The position numbers and the translations under genes are program-made. The notes beneath the pieces were generated by a model. It was not told where the DNA came from. It saw only the letters and a list, made by a program, of their open reading frames with translations, and did not search any database. A DNA stretch of 64,000 nucleotides from the NCBI GenBank assembly GCA_023701205.1, contig JAMPXJ010000015.1, positions 40,851-104,850 on the forward strand. Reading direction: 5' to 3'. The stretch comes from Oligoflexia bacterium. GTDB taxonomy: Bacteria > Bdellovibrionota > UBA1018. Below, piece by piece: positions 61,636 to 64,000 of the stretch; position 1 is the stretch's first letter; every line of letters starts with the position of its first letter.

Positions 61636-62793
61636 ATGAGCAGGCAAGCCGGTCATTATGTCGAAACAACTACTACGGGAGAGACCGTCAAAGCGTTTGT
61701 CCCATCATCGCTTCCACCTGTTCCGCCGCTAGAGCGAACACCCAAAATCCAAGACATGCTCCTCAGCGCTGATGCCGCCATCAGGGAACTTAAGACCGCA
61801 TCAGATTCGGTTCCTAACCCAGATTTTTTTAACTACGCCTTCATCCGCAAGGAGGCGGTTCTGTCCTCGCAGATCGAAGGGATTCAGGCAACGCTTAGTG
61901 ATCTACTCAACTTCGAGGCTGACCCGGAGCGGGCCAGTGCGGATATCCAAGAAGTTTGCAATTATCTCGATGCTTTGAACTTTGCGCGCAAGCAGCTTCA
62001 AGATCCAAAGGGGCTACCCGTTTCGTTGCGACTCATCAAGGAAATGCACAAACGACTGATGAAAGGCGTTCGTGGCGCTTCGAAGCAACCCGGACATTTT
62101 CGCGAAAGCCAGAACTGGATTGGTGGAGCGCGACCTGGGAACGCCCGCTTTGTGCCTCCACCTCCGGCGGAAGTCATGCGATGTCTTTCAGAGCTGGAAA
62201 ATTACCTTCACGGAAAGGACCAGGAGCATCCACTCATCCGCACCGGACTCGCGCATGTCCAGTTCGAAACCATACACCCATTTCTCGATGGTAACGGGCG
62301 CGTTGGACGGCTTCTTATTGCGCTACTTCTCGAAGCATGGAATTTGCTCGATTCTCGCTTGCTTTATCTCAGTCTCTATTTCCGTCGTAATCAACAAGAA
62401 TACTATGAGCGCCTCAGTGCAGTACGTACCTCGGGCGACTGGGAAGGGTGGACGCAATTTTATTTGACGGGGATTTGTGAATCCTGTGGAGAGGCCGTCA
62501 AGACAGCCCGCGAGCTATTCAAAACGCTTGAGCGTGACCGACGCAAGCTCCTCAACCATAAAAAAGTCGTGGTGCCAGCAATTAGGCTTTTCGAAGAGCT
62601 TCCGAGCCATCCAGTCTTAACCAGCAATCAAGTCGTCGCCTTACTCGAGACAACCAAGCCGACCGCGGCGAAAGCGATCAAAGTCCTGATGGATGCCGGA
62701 ATTCTTCAGGAGACAACCGGAGCCAAGCGAAACCGCGTGTTTGGCTATAAAAAGTACCTCGATGTATTGAAGGCTGACGTAGGAGAACTATGA
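61636..62793 (+). CDS. Fic-domain AMP-transferase with N-terminal inhibitory helix
   Basis: A 385-residue enzyme that moves AMP (or another NMP) onto target proteins. The catalytic motif HPFLDGNGRVGR (214-225) is intact. SSQIEG (77-82) fits the (S/T)xxxE(G/N) inhibitory motif, with E81 expected to block ATP binding, so this is a class II, self-inhibited Fic. The C-terminal 90 residues include a winged-helix-like part (LTSNQVVALLETTKPTAAKA), common in this family for DNA binding. The ATG at 61636 is directly after a palindromic operator and has no ribosome site of usual form. An antitoxin gene is not adjacent. Codon use is less GC-rich than elsewhere in the window. Confidence 0.92.
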   Translation: MSRQAGHYVETTTTGETVKAFVPSSLPPVPPLERTPKIQDMLLSADAAIRELKTASDSVPNPDFFNYAFIRKEAVLSSQIEGIQATLSDLLNFEADPERASADIQEVCNYLDALNFARKQLQDPKGLPVSLRLIKEMHKRLMKGVRGASKQPGHFRESQNWIGGARPGNARFVPPPPAEVMRCLSELENYLHGKDQEHPLIRTGLAHVQFETIHPFLDGNGRVGRLLIALLLEAWNLLDSRLLYLSLYFRRNQQEYYERLSAVRTSGDWEGWTQFYLTGICESCGEAVKTARELFKTLERDRRKLLNHKKVVVPAIRLFEELPSHPVLTSNQVVALLETTKPTAAKAIKVLMDAGILQETTGAKRNRVFGYKKYLDVLKADVGEL

Positions 62794-62988
62794 GTGTCTT
62801 TCCAGCCGACAAAAAAAGCTAAAAGCCACTGCTGTCCGGCTCATTTCATAGCCTGAGTGCCAGCTGAGAGCCGCTACAGTAGCGAGTCACGCGCGGTAGC
62901 TTCCCCAAAATCCGCAACAGCGGCTCCTTGAGAACCAGTAGCGTCCCGATAGGCTGCCAGTGCTGGGCATTCTAATAGGGGAGTCCTT

Positions 62989-63237
62989 ATGCCTGGACTT
63001 CTAGGGACCACGGCCCGGGCCGACTTTTCCGGTAACGAAAGGGTGACCTGTCTCGGGGTCAGCAGCAATGGCCGGGGCGAGTACCATTCTTATATTGGAA
63101 TTATTAAAGACATCCAACCAGACGGAAAACTGAGGATCAAGTCTAACATCGAATGTACGGACGAAGGCGATGTCGAGCCCTCTTCAGCAGCAACCCAAAT
63201 TGCGGTGGTCCAATATCCGCCCCCTGCTATCGATTGA
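62989..63237 (+). CDS. Small protein, unrecognised
   Basis: Eighty-two residues (MPGLLGTTARADFSGNERV, then HSYIGIIKDIQPDGKLRIKS). GGGGAG stands seven bases before the ATG. The middle has the strand pattern of a small beta-barrel. The 195 bases between the Fic gene and this one hold nothing recognised. It precedes a structured stretch and a terminator, with which it may be co-transcribed. Confidence 0.5.
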   Translation: MPGLLGTTARADFSGNERVTCLGVSSNGRGEYHSYIGIIKDIQPDGKLRIKSNIECTDEGDVEPSSAATQIAVVQYPPPAID

Positions 63238-63264
63238 CCTTGAGTTACCGTTTCCAAAAGTTTC

Positions 63265-63428
63265 TTGGCCAACGGCCGGGGCACTAGGGAGCCGACTGCG
63301 ACGCGCCCCGGGAAGGGCAGTCCTCCCGGTTTTTAGACCGATTGAGTGAGCGGAGGTAGGTAGGTCACCCCGCTGGTCCAGCCTAACCTGCACAAAGGGG
63401 GCAAGACCCGCGTCTTGCCCCCTTTTTC
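63265..63428 (+). ncRNA. Candidate structured RNA or 3' leader ending in a terminator
   Basis: Several consecutive helices can be drawn on the plus strand: GGGAG (63287-63291) with CTCCC (63323-63327) stacked on GACTGC (63294-63299) with GCAGTC (63317-63322); AGCGG (63349-63353) with CCGCT (63370-63374), enclosing GGT (63355-63357) with ACC (63367-63369). The strong terminator at 63394-63427 follows. No protein-coding frame of note covers it. No known RNA family was recognised; it could equally be the 3' end of the small-protein transcript. Confidence 0.35.
63394..63427. terminator. Strong intrinsic terminator, probably two-way
   Basis: GGGGGCAAGAC (63397-63407), loop CCGC, GTCTTGCCCCC (63412-63422), then five T; three A precede the stem, so it can also serve the minus-strand gene that ends at 63451. 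Confidence 0.9.
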
Positions 63429-63450
63429 ATTTTTCCTTTTCAGGTAACGC

Positions 63451-64000
63451 TCATTCCAGATAGGCGCCCAGACTTCCCGCGAGCTTGAAATCCGCCTTTT
63501 TCACGAGCGCCCCACCCGGCAAGATCATATAGGGCGGCGGCGCGATCGTGTAGTCGGAGGTGACCGTTATATAGGTCAGTTCGGCTATGAACAGCTTCGC
63601 AGAGTAATCCGAGCTCTCGGCGACAAAGCTGGCCCGCACGCTTTCATGAAAACCGAAGTCGTGAATCAAGAGGGCGTAAAAATCATGGGCGTTCTGATAA
63701 ATCGTGCTCAGGAGACGGCTTCTCATAGCCTTCGGAAGACCCAACTCCGCGGTCAAAGACTCCAGGCTCCGCACCAGCTCATTCATTTGACGGATCACAG
63801 CGGCGCCCTCGACGCGCGGGTCATGATTTCGGGCGAACTCATCGAAGGAATGCGTGATCTTTTCCGAAGCGGCATCGAAAAGCGCGAAGCGGTGGGTGGA
63901 GCCGCTCCGGGCTTCTTCCTGAGCTTGCGAGAGCCCGTCGAGATCGTAAGCCTTTCGGAATTCAAGGTACCGCAGTTTCCCGAAGCCGAAGACGTTTCCA
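63451..64000 (-). CDS. Unrecognised protein, 5' end beyond the window
   Basis: The frame runs open from the right edge of the window to the stop at 63451: at least 182 residues, the start being outside. The visible part is soluble and helical first (RYLEFRKAYDLDGLSQAQEE, then DAASEKITHSFDEFARNHDP), then strand-rich (YSAKLFIAELTYITVTSDYT). An internal ATG at 63798 exists but the frame upstream reads as protein, so it is not the start. No family recognised. It ends 23 bases before the shared terminator. Confidence 0.7.
   Translation of the reverse strand, partial: GNVFGFGKLRYLEFRKAYDLDGLSQAQEEARSGSTHRFALFDAASEKITHSFDEFARNHDPRVEGAAVIRQMNELVRSLESLTAELGLPKAMRSRLLSTIYQNAHDFYALLIHDFGFHESVRASFVAESSDYSAKLFIAELTYITVTSDYTIAPPPYMILPGGALVKKADFKLAGSLGAYLE

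Noticed and set aside
63349..63376. Resemblance to the 3' part of a c-di-GMP-I riboswitch (GGTAGGTAG, then GGTCACC)
   Set aside because: The conserved GCAAA and GACGCAAAGCC segments are missing and the helix order does not fit.

Overview
The window is GC-rich Gram-negative chromosome, densely coding on both strands. No insertion sequence, prophage or CRISPR array was seen. The gene set points to a deltaproteobacterium-like predatory or gliding lineage (Bdellovibrionota, Myxococcota or a relative). The pointers are a TolQ-TolR-TolR motor, an AgmX/PglI-type C-terminal domain, an OMPbb-type barrel, many TPR proteins, a complete tolQ-tolR-tolA set with tolB, ftsEX with an EnvC-like activator, and an Flp-type pilin. 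This placement is inferred from gene families; no rRNA is present to settle it.

Layout. 1-11964: two blocks of an Agl/Glt-like envelope motor (stator TolQ/R/R plus a giant TPR protein; then small secreted protein, TonB/AgmX protein, barrel, TPR protein, GYF protein), separated by inverted CBS and BON-SRPBCC genes. 12035-15581: lipoprotein phosphoesterase, two membrane proteins, a short Gre-like factor and serine acetyltransferase. 15592-23819 (minus strand): a long division and wall-remodelling operon, ftsE-ftsX-envC-ctpA-xseA-M23 peptidase-PilZ-like-response regulator/TPR. 23953-28815: GH15-like protein, CPBP-like membrane protein, tolQ, tolR, tolA. 28825-34578: surface-glycan block (two glycosyltransferase-type membrane proteins, Gfo/Idh oxidoreductase, GT4, methyltransferase) lying between tolA and tolB (34700). 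Then thiolase.

37355-41000 (minus): four envelope or regulatory genes, two of them with apparent single-base frame breaks. 41266-46736: sigma-54 activator, Lys/Ala-rich protein, class V aminotransferase, purA, tRNA-Lys(UUU), terC. 46723-51793: soluble histidine kinase, a structured intergenic region with a strong terminator, cNMP-binding regulator, mannose-1-P guanylyltransferase with its cupin, SPOR protein. 51965-53660: a small pilin/pseudopilin island without assembly genes. 53695-59727: PfkB kinase, small two-TM protein plus SSS-type histidine kinase, and a large secreted protein with a degenerate J-like domain.

59846-63428 looks different: visibly more A/T, a decayed alpha/beta hydrolase, a Fic protein with a strong palindromic operator at its start codon, a small ORF and a structured RNA-like stretch ending in a terminator. 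The window ends inside an unrecognised minus-strand gene.

How the parts fit: two separate proton-driven TolQ/R-type motors, the FtsEX-LytM division module, the glycan block and the pilin island all act on the envelope, so most of the window concerns building, dividing or moving the cell surface. The items most worth following are the Agl/Glt-like cluster, the in-frame GGGCCCG slip site in the TPR/winged-helix regulator, the pilin island with heavily overlapping genes, the Fic operator and the two structured intergenic regions.
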